Of a stretch of DNA of 64,000 nucleotides, positions 34,434-42,620 are shown one piece after another; position 1 is the stretch's first letter, and each line of letters begins with the position of its first letter. Source of the stretch: CAZABP01 sp964483245 (GTDB lineage Bacteria > Planctomycetota > UBA1135 > UBA2386). The notes under the pieces are model-generated. The model ran no database searches. It saw only the letters and a list, made by a program, of their open reading frames with translations, and had not been told where the DNA came from. The stretch lies in NCBI GenBank assembly GCA_964483245.1, contig CAZABP010000012.1, forward strand, positions 31,782 through 95,781. The letters are read 5' to 3'. The translations under genes were made by a program, and so were the position numbers.

Positions 34434-34967
34434 TCAGCCGCCCGAGGGCCCTGCCAGCCGCTTGTAGAAGATCACCGCGTCGTGTGGCGTGACCCCGTCC
34501 GGATCGAGCGCGAACTCCGGGATCGTGCCGGCATGCACCCACCCGAGCTTGCGGTACAGCGCCTCGGCGGCACCACCGCGCCTGGCATCCAGCGTCAGCA
34601 GCGTGCGTCCCTGCGCACGCGCGATCCCCTCGATCTCGTGCATCAAGCGTTCGCCGAGCCCGCGGCGACGCGCGCGGCGGTGCACGAGCAGTTTCACGAT
34701 CTCGGCGCGGTGCGGCTGGTTCGGCGCCCAGGCCGGATGCATCTGCACGGTGCCGCAGATCCCGGACTCGTCGCGCGCGACCAGGAAGACTGCGTCCGGA
34801 TGCGCGCGTGCCAACGTCTCCCGCCACCAGGCGACGGCATCCTGCTCGGTCAGCGTCGCCAGGAAGCTGACGGCAGCCCCGGATCCGATCGCGTCGAGCA
34901 GCAGCCGGGCGAGCTGCGCCAGGTCGCGGTCGTCGGCCGGTAGCGGCAGCCGTTCGATCTGTGTCAT
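34434..34967 (-). CDS. GNAT-family N-acetyltransferase
   Basis: 177 aa. The GNAT core is visible: motif region EIVKLLVHRRARRRGLGERL with the acetyl-CoA-binding R/QxxGxG-type loop, GTVQMHPAWAPNQPHRAEI before it, and the C-terminal EALYRKLGWVHAGTIPEF motif B. The family transfers acetyl from acetyl-CoA to amines; the substrate cannot be predicted. It is transcribed on the minus strand, 146 bases from the next minus-strand gene and divergent from the secreted protein gene at 35093. Confidence 0.88.
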   Translation of the reverse strand: MTQIERLPLPADDRDLAQLARLLLDAIGSGAAVSFLATLTEQDAVAWWRETLARAHPDAVFLVARDESGICGTVQMHPAWAPNQPHRAEIVKLLVHRRARRRGLGERLMHEIEGIARAQGRTLLTLDARRGGAAEALYRKLGWVHAGTIPEFALDPDGVTPHDAVIFYKRLAGPSGG

Positions 34968-35078
34968 CGGCTCAGGTCGGCGATCGGACCGCCGGTTGCG
35001 AGAGAAAGGATGGTCGGGGGCGTCAGCCCGAAACTTGCCGATCCGGCCCGGCAGCTGCCCGGCCTGCGCGCGGGAGCC

Positions 35079-35084
35079 TACACT
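35079..35084 (+). promoter_or_regulatory. Candidate -10 element of a leaderless promoter
   Basis: TACACT lies 8 bases before the ATG at 35093, followed by CCGCGC-type sequence as at the other candidate sites. No Shine-Dalgarno is present. Confidence 0.3.
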
Positions 35085-35092
35085 CCGCGCCC

Positions 35093-36094
35093 ATGAACCG
35101 ACCGATCCTCGTCGCGGCCTGTCTGCTGGTCACGTGGGCGACCCCGGCCCAGACTGTCAGCGGCGAGTTGCGCACCCGCACGCAGTACGGCCTGTACGTC
35201 ATCGACCCGGGCGGCTCCGACTTCAAGACGATGGCGCCGAACACGCTGCTGCCGCAGGGGACCTCATCGATCGACGCACTGGTCTCGAACGGCGCCGTCA
35301 CGACTTTGTTCGGCGTGCAGACGCACGGCAACGTCACGAGCTGCGACGTCAGCGAACAGGGGACCGGCAGTGGCGCGGTCCTCGGCGGTTCGACGCCGTC
35401 ACCGACGCTGCCGACGGTCCAGCAAGGCCCGCACGAGCTGACCTACCGGATCCTCGGGTCGGCCGGCATGCGCGGGAAGATCGAGGTCTGGGCCAGCGGC
35501 GTCGCCTTTGACAGTTCGATCGTGCGCCTGGCCGCCGCGGTCGCCGATCCGAACACGATCGACTTCAACCTGGTGACCCACAGCGGGATCCAGGTGTTCG
35601 ACCGCCGGCAGTGGGACGTCCGCCTGGATGCGAGCGGCCGCCGCGAGGTGCGCATCCTGACCGACGCGTTCCTCAAGCCGGACACGAGCGGGCGAGCGCT
35701 CTACAAGACCGGGATCAGCGTCGTATTCACGCCGGGCGCGTTCTGCGACATCGAAGGCTATGGCGCCGATTGCGGCGCGCACCTGACCGCATCCGACACG
35801 GTCACCGGCAACACGCGCACGGTCGTCGCCGCGCTGTCCGATGCGCCGCCGAACGCCCCGGCGCTGCTCGTCGTCGGTACGCAGCGCCTGGCGATACAGC
35901 TCCCTGGCACGAGCTGTCTGCTGCGCACGGATCCACTGGCGGCCGTGCCGTTCACGGTCGACGCGACCGGGTACTTCCGGCTGCCGTTCTCGCTGCCGGC
36001 GACGCTCGCGTTCGCCGCGAACTGCCAGACCGTGTTCCTGACGCCGGCGCAGAATCTCGGCACCACGAACGGCGTCGCGATCCGCTTCCAGTAG
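35093..36094 (+). CDS. Secreted protein of unknown function
   Basis: 333 aa with a signal peptide (RPILVAACLLVTWATPAQT). The mature part is beta-rich and Thr/Ser/Gly-rich, with few charged residues and a Cys pattern in its second half (AFCDIEGYGADCGAHL, TSCLLRTDP, FAANCQTVFL). The composition and the closing segment (LPATLAFAANCQTVFLTPAQN) resemble other secreted proteins of this genome such as the one at 43941, but I recognise no domain. The ATG at 35093 is chosen because it begins the signal peptide; the frame upstream is not protein-like. Confidence 0.7.
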   Translation: MNRPILVAACLLVTWATPAQTVSGELRTRTQYGLYVIDPGGSDFKTMAPNTLLPQGTSSIDALVSNGAVTTLFGVQTHGNVTSCDVSEQGTGSGAVLGGSTPSPTLPTVQQGPHELTYRILGSAGMRGKIEVWASGVAFDSSIVRLAAAVADPNTIDFNLVTHSGIQVFDRRQWDVRLDASGRREVRILTDAFLKPDTSGRALYKTGISVVFTPGAFCDIEGYGADCGAHLTASDTVTGNTRTVVAALSDAPPNAPALLVVGTQRLAIQLPGTSCLLRTDPLAAVPFTVDATGYFRLPFSLPATLAFAANCQTVFLTPAQNLGTTNGVAIRFQ

Positions 36095-36133
36095 CCGCCC
36101 ACGACCGGGGGCGCGCCGCCGACGCACGACGCG

Positions 36134-37450
36134 ATGGATGACCTGTGGGCCGCGCGCTGGCTGATGGGGCTGTCGCTGGCGTTCCACATCCTGTTCGCGG
36201 TCGCCGGGATCGCGATGCCGCTGCTGATGGTGCTGGCCGAGCGCCGGTGGCTGCGCACCCGCGATCCCCTGTGGCTGGAGCTGTGCCAGCGCTGGTCGAA
36301 GGGGGTCGCGATCCTGTTCGCGGTCGGTGCCGTCTCCGGCACCGTGCTGTCGTTCGAACTCGGCCTGCTGTGGCCGGAGTTCATGCGGCTCGCGGGACCG
36401 GTCATCGGGCTGCCGTTCGCGCTCGAGGGCTTCGCGTTCTTCCTCGAGGCGATCTGCCTGGGGCTCTACCTGTACGGCTGGCGCCGGCTGGCGCCGCGCC
36501 TGCACCTGGCGACCGGGATCGGCGTGTTGCTGGGCGGCGTCGCCAGCGCAGTGTTCGTGATCGCGGCGAACGGCTGGATGAACTGCCCGACCGGGTTCCG
36601 TTGGGCCGACGGCCGGTTCACCGACATCGATCCGGTGGCGGCGATGTGCAATCCGATGTGGCTGCCGCAGGCGCTGCACATGCTGCTGGCCGCGTTCGCC
36701 GCGCTGGGGTTCGGCGTCGCCGGCGTCCACGCGCTGCTGCTGCTGCGCCGGCCGCAGAGCCTGCTGCACCGGCGCGCGTTGCAGCTCGCACTCTGGGTCG
36801 GCGGGATCCCGGCCCTGCTCGTGCCGCTGTCGGGTGACCTGCTCGCGAAGCGCGTCGCCACGACCCAGCCGGTCAAGCTGGCGGCGATGGAAGGGCTGTT
36901 CCAGAGCGAGCAACCGGCGGCCCTGCGGATCGGCGGCTGGCCGGACGAGGTCGACGAGGTGACGCCGTACGCGATCGAGATCCCGGGCCTGCTGAGCTGG
37001 CTCGCCCATGGCGACTTCTCGGCGCGCGTGCGCGGGCTCGAGGAGTTCCCGCGCGACGCATGGCCACCGGTCACGGTCACGCACGTCGCGTTCCAGCTCA
37101 TGGTCGCGCTCGGCACGATCCTGGTGATCGTGACCGCGATCGCCGCCTGGCTCGGTTGGCGCCGGCGGGCGTTGCACGAGCGGCGCTGGTTCCTGTGGCT
37201 GTTGGTCGGCTGCGCGCCGTTGGGATTCCTCGCGATCGAAGCCGGATGGACGGTGACCGAGGTCGGCCGCCAGCCGTGGATCATCCACGGGATCCTGCGC
37301 ACCCGGGACGCGGTCACGCCGATGCGCGGGCTCGGCGTGCCGTTCGTCGTGTTCCTGTCGCTGTACGCGCTGCTGTTCGCGGTCACGTTCCGGTTGTTGC
37401 GGCGGCTGGTGTTCCAGAGCCTGGAGCCGGAGGACGCGCGCGATGCCTGA
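36134..37450 (+). CDS. cydA: Cytochrome bd-type ubiquinol oxidase subunit I
   Basis: 438 aa, short for CydA, which together with the compact loop between helices 6 and 7 fits the short-Q-loop, cyanide-insensitive (CIO) type. Visible landmarks: FHILFA with the N-terminal haem ligand His, EGFAFFLEAICLGLYLYGW, NGWMNCPTGF, LHMLLAA with a second haem His, and the GRQPWIIHGILRT signature near the C-terminus. It oxidises quinol and reduces oxygen with subunit II in the inner membrane. The 3' end overlaps cydB by 8 bases. Confidence 0.95.
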   Translation: MDDLWAARWLMGLSLAFHILFAVAGIAMPLLMVLAERRWLRTRDPLWLELCQRWSKGVAILFAVGAVSGTVLSFELGLLWPEFMRLAGPVIGLPFALEGFAFFLEAICLGLYLYGWRRLAPRLHLATGIGVLLGGVASAVFVIAANGWMNCPTGFRWADGRFTDIDPVAAMCNPMWLPQALHMLLAAFAALGFGVAGVHALLLLRRPQSLLHRRALQLALWVGGIPALLVPLSGDLLAKRVATTQPVKLAAMEGLFQSEQPAALRIGGWPDEVDEVTPYAIEIPGLLSWLAHGDFSARVRGLEEFPRDAWPPVTVTHVAFQLMVALGTILVIVTAIAAWLGWRRRALHERRWFLWLLVGCAPLGFLAIEAGWTVTEVGRQPWIIHGILRTRDAVTPMRGLGVPFVVFLSLYALLFAVTFRLLRRLVFQSLEPEDARDA

Positions 37451-38450
37451 GCTCCCCGACCTCGCAGCGGCGGCGCTGCTGCTCGCGCTGGTCACCTACG
37501 TGTTGACCGGCGGGGCGGATTTCGGCGGCGGGATCTGGGAGCTGTTCGCGCGCGGCCCGCGTGCGGCGCAGCAGGTGCAGGCACTGCGGCGCGCGATCGC
37601 GCCGATCTGGGAGGCGAACCACGTCTGGCTGATCGTCGTCGTCGTGCTGCTGTTCGTCTGCTTCCCCCCGGCGTTCGCGGCGATCATGGTCGCGCTGCAC
37701 GTGCCGGTCTCGCTGCTGCTGGTCGGGATCGTGCTGCGGGGGGCGTCGTTCGCGTTCCAGTCGTATGCGGCCGGCGATCACGTCGTCGAGCGCGCGTCGG
37801 TGCGCTGGTTCCGGATCGCCAGCGTCGTGACCCCGCTGATGCTCGGCGTCGTCGCCGGCGCGGTCGCAGCCGGCGGCATCCGGATCGAACAGCCGGCCGG
37901 CGCCGTCGTGACCGACTTCGTGACGCCGTGGTTGCAGCCGTTCCCGTTCCTGGTCGGCGCGATGACCCTCGCGCTGTGCGCATACCTGGCCGCGGTCTAC
38001 ATGACGCTGGAGACCGACGGCGAGCTGCGGGAGGACTTCCGCTTGCGCGCGCTGGCGGCGGGGGTCGGCGTCGGCGCGATCGCGTTGCCGGCTGCGCTGC
38101 TCGCGCTCGACGCCGCTCCGGTGATCGGGGAGCCGCTGCTGGGATCATCATGGTCGCTGCCGTTCCACACCGCGACCGGCATGGCCGCGGTCGGCGCGCT
38201 CGCTGCCCTCGTGCGCCGGCGGTTCCGCCTGGCGCGCATGCTCGCGGTGCTGCAAACGACGCTGATCCTGTTCGGCTGGGCACTCGCGCAGTACCCGAGC
38301 ATCGTGGCTCCGGATCTGCGCATCGACGAAGCCGCGGCGCCGCCGGTGGTGCTGCGCATGACGCTGGTCGTGCTCGGGCTCGGATCGGCGCTGCTGCTCC
38401 CGGCGTTCGTGTGGCTGTACCGCGTGTTCAAGGGAGCGGGTCGATCCTGA
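37443..38450 (+). CDS. cydB: Cytochrome bd-type ubiquinol oxidase subunit II
   Basis: 335 aa, strongly hydrophobic (about eight or nine membrane helices). Family features: YVLTGGADFGGGIWEL near the N-terminus and IWEANHVWLIVVVVLLFVCF with FPPAFA following, the standard CydB block. It pairs with subunit I to form the bd-type oxidase. It overlaps cydA by 8 bases and is convergent with the following minus-strand fragment. No cydX-like small gene is evident. Confidence 0.95.
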   Translation: MPELPDLAAAALLLALVTYVLTGGADFGGGIWELFARGPRAAQQVQALRRAIAPIWEANHVWLIVVVVLLFVCFPPAFAAIMVALHVPVSLLLVGIVLRGASFAFQSYAAGDHVVERASVRWFRIASVVTPLMLGVVAGAVAAGGIRIEQPAGAVVTDFVTPWLQPFPFLVGAMTLALCAYLAAVYMTLETDGELREDFRLRALAAGVGVGAIALPAALLALDAAPVIGEPLLGSSWSLPFHTATGMAAVGALAALVRRRFRLARMLAVLQTTLILFGWALAQYPSIVAPDLRIDEAAAPPVVLRMTLVVLGLGSALLLPAFVWLYRVFKGAGRS

Positions 38451-38451
38451 C

Positions 38452-38667
38452 TCACTTCGCAATCACGATCTCGACGTCCCCCTCCCGCTGCAGCACGCGC
38501 AGCCCGACATCCTGCTCGTGCCGCGTCAGCTCCAGCGCGACCGTCGCCTCCCCGACGCGCAGGTTTTCGATCCGCAGTTGCGGCAGGTACTCCGGCAGCC
38601 GCGGATGTTGCAGGCGCAGCACGCTCCGCACTGCGTCGATCGACAAGCCCAGACAGAGCGTCTCAGC
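38452..38667 (-). pseudogene. Orphan C-terminal fragment resembling a glycogen-debranching enzyme
   Basis: The open frame ends 2 bases from cydB and encodes about 70 residues. The stretch LQHPRLPEYLPQLRIENLRV followed by GEATVALELTR and LRVLQREGDVEIVI looks like the C-terminal beta-sandwich tail of amylo-alpha-1,6-glucosidase / trehalase-like GH15-type proteins. Nothing upstream supplies the catalytic part: the frame hits a stop at 38668 and the next gene is unrelated (DUF1579). Only a TTG (38646) could start it. I read it as the remnant of a deleted gene; a real small protein is possible but less likely. Confidence 0.45.
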
Positions 38668-39166
38668 TCACGGTCGGCTGGCTGCGGCGGCGGTAACGCG
38701 CCGTCATGAACCGGTGCCACTCGCCGTCCCCGTTCAGCATGTGCGACGACATGATCCGGCGGTCGGCCGAGTGCAGCTCGATGACTTCGCGGTAGCGCAC
38801 CAGCTTGCCGTCCCCGGTCATGCTCGGGCCTTGCGTGTCGAGCGTCAGCGACTGGCCGTTCTCGTCACGCCGGCCTTCATAGACCCAGAAGTGGGTCATC
38901 ATCGAGCCGATCCAGCTGCCGACGAACCGCTCCCGCGCCGGGTCGTAGCCGAGCGTCATCAGCATCCGCGCTGCGTTGCCGCTGCCGGGCATTTCCCCCT
39001 CTCCTTCGCAGAGGATCCACAGTTCGCCGAGCGGCCGGACGCGCTCGATCCCCTGCGACTTGAACGGCGGTTGGCCCGGCGGTCCCTGGGACTCCGCTTC
39101 GAACATCCAGTCTCCGACGAGTTGTTGCAGCCAGCGGTGTTCGTTCTGTGCAGGGGCATCGTGCAT
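38663..39166 (-). CDS. DUF1579-family protein
   Basis: 167 aa. The family pattern is clear: LQQLVGDWMFEAES near the N-terminus, RVRPLGELWILCEGEGEM, MTLGYDPARERFVGSWIGSM and an ending HRFMTARYRR. DUF1579 proteins are small lipocalin-like beta-barrels of unknown function, common in bacteria. No signal peptide is seen. The start at 39166 has a GGAGTGAGAC purine-rich site upstream. It precedes the debranching-enzyme remnant on the same strand. Confidence 0.85.
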   Translation of the reverse strand: MHDAPAQNEHRWLQQLVGDWMFEAESQGPPGQPPFKSQGIERVRPLGELWILCEGEGEMPGSGNAARMLMTLGYDPARERFVGSWIGSMMTHFWVYEGRRDENGQSLTLDTQGPSMTGDGKLVRYREVIELHSADRRIMSSHMLNGDGEWHRFMTARYRRRSQPTVS

Positions 39167-39285
39167 GTCTCACTCCTTGGATGGGAAGGCAGCCAACGTA
39201 GCGCGGAAGTTCCTGGCCGGGGATTCGCGACGGCTGCTTCGGCACGCGTCGCTGCAAGCACGCTTCTTGCACCGGACCCGGCGCC

Positions 39286-40338
39286 ATGGCCCGACGTGCC
39301 GCTGCATCCCCGCCCGCCCGACCGCCCGCGCCCGGCGCAGCGGATTCCCCGGCGCGGCCACGACGCCGCCGGCACTGGGTCGCCTGGATCGCCGTCGTGC
39401 TCGCGACGCTGCTGCTGCTCGTGTTGGTCGCGGCGAAGTTCCTGCTCGATCCATGGACCGAGGCGGCGATCGAGAGCGCCGGCACGCGCGCGACCGGCGT
39501 CGCGACGACGCTCGGTTCGGTGTCGGTCTCGCCGTTCACCGGCGAGCTGACGTTCGACGACCTGGAGCTCGACAACCCCGAGGGTTACCCGTCGCCGCAC
39601 TTCCTGCAGCTCGAGACCGGGGACATCCAGGTCGCCCTCGGGTCGCTGCTGACCGACCACGTGCGGTTTCCGAGCGTGGAGCTGAAGCGGCTGACGCTGC
39701 GGCTCGAAGATGCCGGCGGCACGCTGAACGCGGCCCAGATCGCGTCGCACGCGGCGCAGCAGGGCGGGCCCAAGCGCAAGCCGCGCAATCCGGCCGACCA
39801 GACGAAGTTCACGATCGACCGGTTGATGGTGCGCAACGTCGACGTGCACGCGAGCTGGCAGGGCAAGAGCGTGCACCTGCAGTTCGCCGAGATCCCGCTG
39901 CACAACGTCGGCTCCGGCACGACCGCCGGAGACCTGATCGCGCAGCTGCATGGCGTGCTGTTGACAGCGACACTGGACGCGATCGTGCGCAACGCCGGCT
40001 CGCTGCTACCGCAGGAGATCGCCCAGGGGCTCGGCACCAGTGTCGTCGCGCTGCAGCAGCTCGGCACCTACACGATCGGCACGATCGACCAGGTCGGGCG
40101 CGTCGTGTCCGGAGTCGTCGAGCAGCTGCCGGCAGCCGGCGCCGGTGCCGCGGCCGCGATCCTGCAAGGCGGGGTGGACGCAGCGCGGGGCGCCGTCGAG
40201 GACGCGGCCAGGAAGGCGATCGAGCGGCTGCTCGGCGGTCTGCCACCGCCGCCGCCGGATCCGAAGCAGCCGCCGCCAACTCCGGCGCAGCCCCCGCAAC
40301 AGCCGCCCGCCAATCAGAAGCCGGACAAGCAGGGCTGA
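39286..40338 (+). CDS. AsmA-like single-pass membrane protein
   Basis: 350 aa. A Pro/Arg-rich cytoplasmic N-terminus (1-29) precedes a membrane helix (WVAWIAVVLATLLLLVLVAA, about 31-50), then an AsmA/DUF748-like periplasmic domain beginning ATGVATTLGSVSVSPFTGEL and running through DLELDNPEGY and FTIDRLMVRNVDV. A helical Ala-rich segment and a Pro/Gln-rich tail (PPPPPDPKQPP) end the protein. AsmA-like proteins are linked to outer-membrane lipid transport; this short member retains only the N-terminal part of the fold. Transcribed alone. Confidence 0.75.
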   Translation: MARRAAASPPARPPAPGAADSPARPRRRRHWVAWIAVVLATLLLLVLVAAKFLLDPWTEAAIESAGTRATGVATTLGSVSVSPFTGELTFDDLELDNPEGYPSPHFLQLETGDIQVALGSLLTDHVRFPSVELKRLTLRLEDAGGTLNAAQIASHAAQQGGPKRKPRNPADQTKFTIDRLMVRNVDVHASWQGKSVHLQFAEIPLHNVGSGTTAGDLIAQLHGVLLTATLDAIVRNAGSLLPQEIAQGLGTSVVALQQLGTYTIGTIDQVGRVVSGVVEQLPAAGAGAAAAILQGGVDAARGAVEDAARKAIERLLGGLPPPPPDPKQPPPTPAQPPQQPPANQKPDKQG

Positions 40339-40417
40339 GACTCAACCTTCACCAACAGCCGCAGAACCTGCACCTCGGTGCAAGTCCTGCAGCCGGTGGT
40401 TGCGTGAAACCTGCGTG

Positions 40418-40567
40418 CAGCGCGCCGCCGCTGAGCGGCGCGCGCGCTGAGTTGCGCAGCCGCAGAATCCTCGCGGCACGCGAGGATTCGAAGCCGGAGC
40501 AACTCCATGAACGCCCGCAGCGTGGCCGAGTGGCGTGGGGTCGACCGAGCGATGCGAGGTCGACCCA
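40418..40567. repeat. Cluster of three strong hairpins
   Basis: In the 259-base gap between convergent genes three stems occur: 40420-40443 (GCGCGCCGC/GCGGCGCGC, 6-base loop), 40465-40489 (perfect 11-bp GAATCCTCGCG/CGCGAGGATTC, 3-base loop) and 40536-40567 (TGGGTCGACC/GGTCGACCCA with one bulged G). One could terminate both genes; three in a row suggest a structured RNA or repeat element. Confidence 0.55.
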
Positions 40568-40597
40568 TTGCCTGCGGCCGCGAGGCCGCGCTGCCGA

Positions 40598-41035
40598 TCA
40601 ATCCATCGCGTGCTTGAGCCGTGACAGCTTGTCGTGCGTCGTCTGCTGCTCCTGCAACAGCCCCGCGACGAACTGCCGCGTCGGCATCGAGAGGTCGTGC
40701 AGGTCGCGCCGGTAATCCTCGAGCCCGTGGTCTTCACCTTCCTCGAGCACGGCGACGGCCGAAGAGGTCCCGAACAGCTTGGCACCGCCTTCGACTGCCT
40801 TTGCCAACGTGCCCCAGGCCCCGGAGCTCTCGGACGGGCTGCCGCCGAGCGTGCGGATCTTCTCGCGCAGCAGTTCCTTCCGACGCGTGTGCGATTCGCG
40901 GTTCTCGCGCAGCACCTGCAGCAGCATCGGATCCTTCGCCCGGTCGATGACCTGGTCGTAGGTCTCCACCGCCGAGCACTCGCCACGCAGGAACGAATTC
41001 AGTTGTTGGATTTCCTTGTCGTTCGCGTTCTTCAT
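40598..41035 (-). CDS. DUF2383 four-helix-bundle protein
   Basis: 145 aa. It starts DKEIQQLNSFLRGECSAVET and continues YDQVIDRAKDPMLLQVLREN, the PA2169/DUF2383 ferritin-like four-helix pattern, with RRKELLREKI in the second helix pair and HDKLSRLKHAMD at the C-terminus. Candidate metal ligands (Glu19, Glu24, His49) are present, but activity in this family is unproven. It is divergent from the response-regulator gene with 78 bases between starts, so the two may share a regulatory region. Confidence 0.85.
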   Translation of the reverse strand: MKNANDKEIQQLNSFLRGECSAVETYDQVIDRAKDPMLLQVLRENRESHTRRKELLREKIRTLGGSPSESSGAWGTLAKAVEGGAKLFGTSSAVAVLEEGEDHGLEDYRRDLHDLSMPTRQFVAGLLQEQQTTHDKLSRLKHAMD

Positions 41036-41113
41036 GCCTGCAGGAAATACAAACCGTGTACCGGCATCGACTGAGTAGACAGCGGCACGCACCTTGCTCT
41101 CCGCTGCGCAACC

Positions 41114-42145
41114 ATGACCGAGACCGCGTTGGACCGCTCCCCCGTCACGCCGGTTTCCCTGCGCGCGCTGCGCAGTGCAGCGCAACGTGCAGAACCGGCC
41201 CGTGCCGTGCATCGTGCCACTGACGACGCCGCGCAGCTGCGCCCGGCACGCATCCTGATCGCCGACGATGACGAGCTCGTGCGGCGCCGGCTGCGCGAGC
41301 TGCTCGAAGCGGAGGGCCACCAGGCCTGGACCGCGGCCAGCGGGGAGCAGGCGATCGAACTGGCCCGGTTGCACGAACCGGATCTCGTGCTGCTCGACGT
41401 CACGATGCCAGGGATGGACGGCTACGAGGTCTGCCGCCGGCTCGATCCGACGTCACACGCCGCGCCGCTCGTGATCTTCGTGTCCGGTCTCGCGGAACCG
41501 GCCGATCGCATCCGCGGACTGCAGACCGGCGCGATCGACTACATCGGCAAGCCGTTCCGGCTGACCGAGCTGCGCGCGCGGATCCAGGCGGCCCTGCGCA
41601 CGAAGGCGCGGATCGACGCGCTGGTCGCAGACGCGTCGACTGATCCCCTGACCGGGCTGGCGAACCGCGCGCTGCTGGCGCGGCGGATCCCGTCGCTGGT
41701 CGCCGCGGCCGAACGCTACGGTCACCAGCTGAGCTGCCTGATGGTCGACGTGGATGCGTTCAAGGCAGTCAACGACCAGCACGGCCACGACGCCGGTGAC
41801 GACGTGCTGCGGCAGACCGCCGGCCGGATCAGGCGGCTGTGCCGCACTGCGGACCTGGTCGCCCGCTACGGCGGCGAGGAGTTCCTCGTCGTGGCGCCCG
41901 AGACTCCGGTCGAAGCCACGGTCGTCCTGGCGACGCGGATCCACCGCGCGATCCGGGCTCGGCGCTACGTGGTGCGTTCGTTCGGACGGCTGATCACGCT
42001 GCCGCTGACCGTCAGCATCGGGATCGCGCACTGGGAGCCGGGGATGACCGCGGACGAGCTGATCGGTCTCGCCGACGCGGCCCTGCTCGGCGCGAAGCGC
42101 GGCGGCCGCGACCGGATCATCGTCGCGGAGGCGGAGTTCCGGTGA
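41114..42145 (+). CDS. Response regulator with GGDEF domain (diguanylate cyclase)
   Basis: 343 aa. A linker of about 45 residues precedes a REC domain (ILIADDDELVRRRLRELLEA; phosphoacceptor Asp in LVLLDVTMPGMDG near 95; conserved Lys in YIGKPFRL). A GGDEF domain follows (DPLTGLANRALL, DVDAFKAVNDQHGHDAGDD, active-site RYGGEEF near 252). This is PleD/WspR-like architecture, so phosphorylation should control c-di-GMP synthesis in the cytoplasm. The inhibitory RxxD site is not obvious. No cognate kinase gene is adjacent. Confidence 0.95.
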   Translation: MTETALDRSPVTPVSLRALRSAAQRAEPARAVHRATDDAAQLRPARILIADDDELVRRRLRELLEAEGHQAWTAASGEQAIELARLHEPDLVLLDVTMPGMDGYEVCRRLDPTSHAAPLVIFVSGLAEPADRIRGLQTGAIDYIGKPFRLTELRARIQAALRTKARIDALVADASTDPLTGLANRALLARRIPSLVAAAERYGHQLSCLMVDVDAFKAVNDQHGHDAGDDVLRQTAGRIRRLCRTADLVARYGGEEFLVVAPETPVEATVVLATRIHRAIRARRYVVRSFGRLITLPLTVSIGIAHWEPGMTADELIGLADAALLGAKRGGRDRIIVAEAEFR

Positions 42146-42214
42146 CCGGGAACGCCGCCGGCGGCAGCTGCCCCGGCGGCGTGGTAGATGCCCCGACAAG
42201 GGCGCGGGCGCGCC

Positions 42215-42517
42215 TCAGCGGCGGCCGAGCAACACGCCGACCAGCAGCCCGGCGCCGGCCGCGATCAGCAGGCTCTTCCACGGGTTGTCCCGGACCCGCT
42301 CGCGGAACTGCTGCTCGAACTCAGCGGCCTGCTCCTTGCCGCGCTCGTAGTACTCGCCGGCCTTCTGCTTGCCGCGCTCGTACAGATCCTTCGCCGCGTG
42401 CTTGCCGGACTCGCCGACCTCCTTCACGTCCTTGCCGACCGTGCGCACCTGATCGCGCAGCTGATCGCGTGCAGAAGCTGCATGCCCGGAACCGGATGTC
42501 GTTTCTGGATGTGTCAT
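42215..42517 (-). CDS. DUF883/ElaB-like membrane-anchored protein
   Basis: 100 aa from ATG 42517. A polar helical N-terminal region rich in Lys/Glu (DLYERGKQKAGEYYERGKEQ) leads into a C-terminal membrane helix with the family ending NPWKSLLIAAGAGLLVGVLLGRR. ElaB/YqjD-type proteins tether ribosomes to the inner membrane in stationary phase in E. coli; whether this one does is unknown. It lies 103 bases downstream of the AI-2E transporter gene on the same strand. Confidence 0.85.
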   Translation of the reverse strand: MTHPETTSGSGHAASARDQLRDQVRTVGKDVKEVGESGKHAAKDLYERGKQKAGEYYERGKEQAAEFEQQFRERVRDNPWKSLLIAAGAGLLVGVLLGRR

Positions 42518-42620
42518 CGTTGGATTCGCTTTCTCGTCGATCGATTGGGTTGGCAGAAGAAGTTGTTTCGCCAACCGATGGAGCAAGCGACGTACCGGGG
42601 CGCGCGCGAGCTGGCGCGGC

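Noticed and set aside
41114..42145. The GGDEF protein as part of a two-component pair with the divergent DUF2383 gene
   Set aside because: The DUF2383 protein has no kinase or receiver features; sharing a 78-base intergenic region is the only link.
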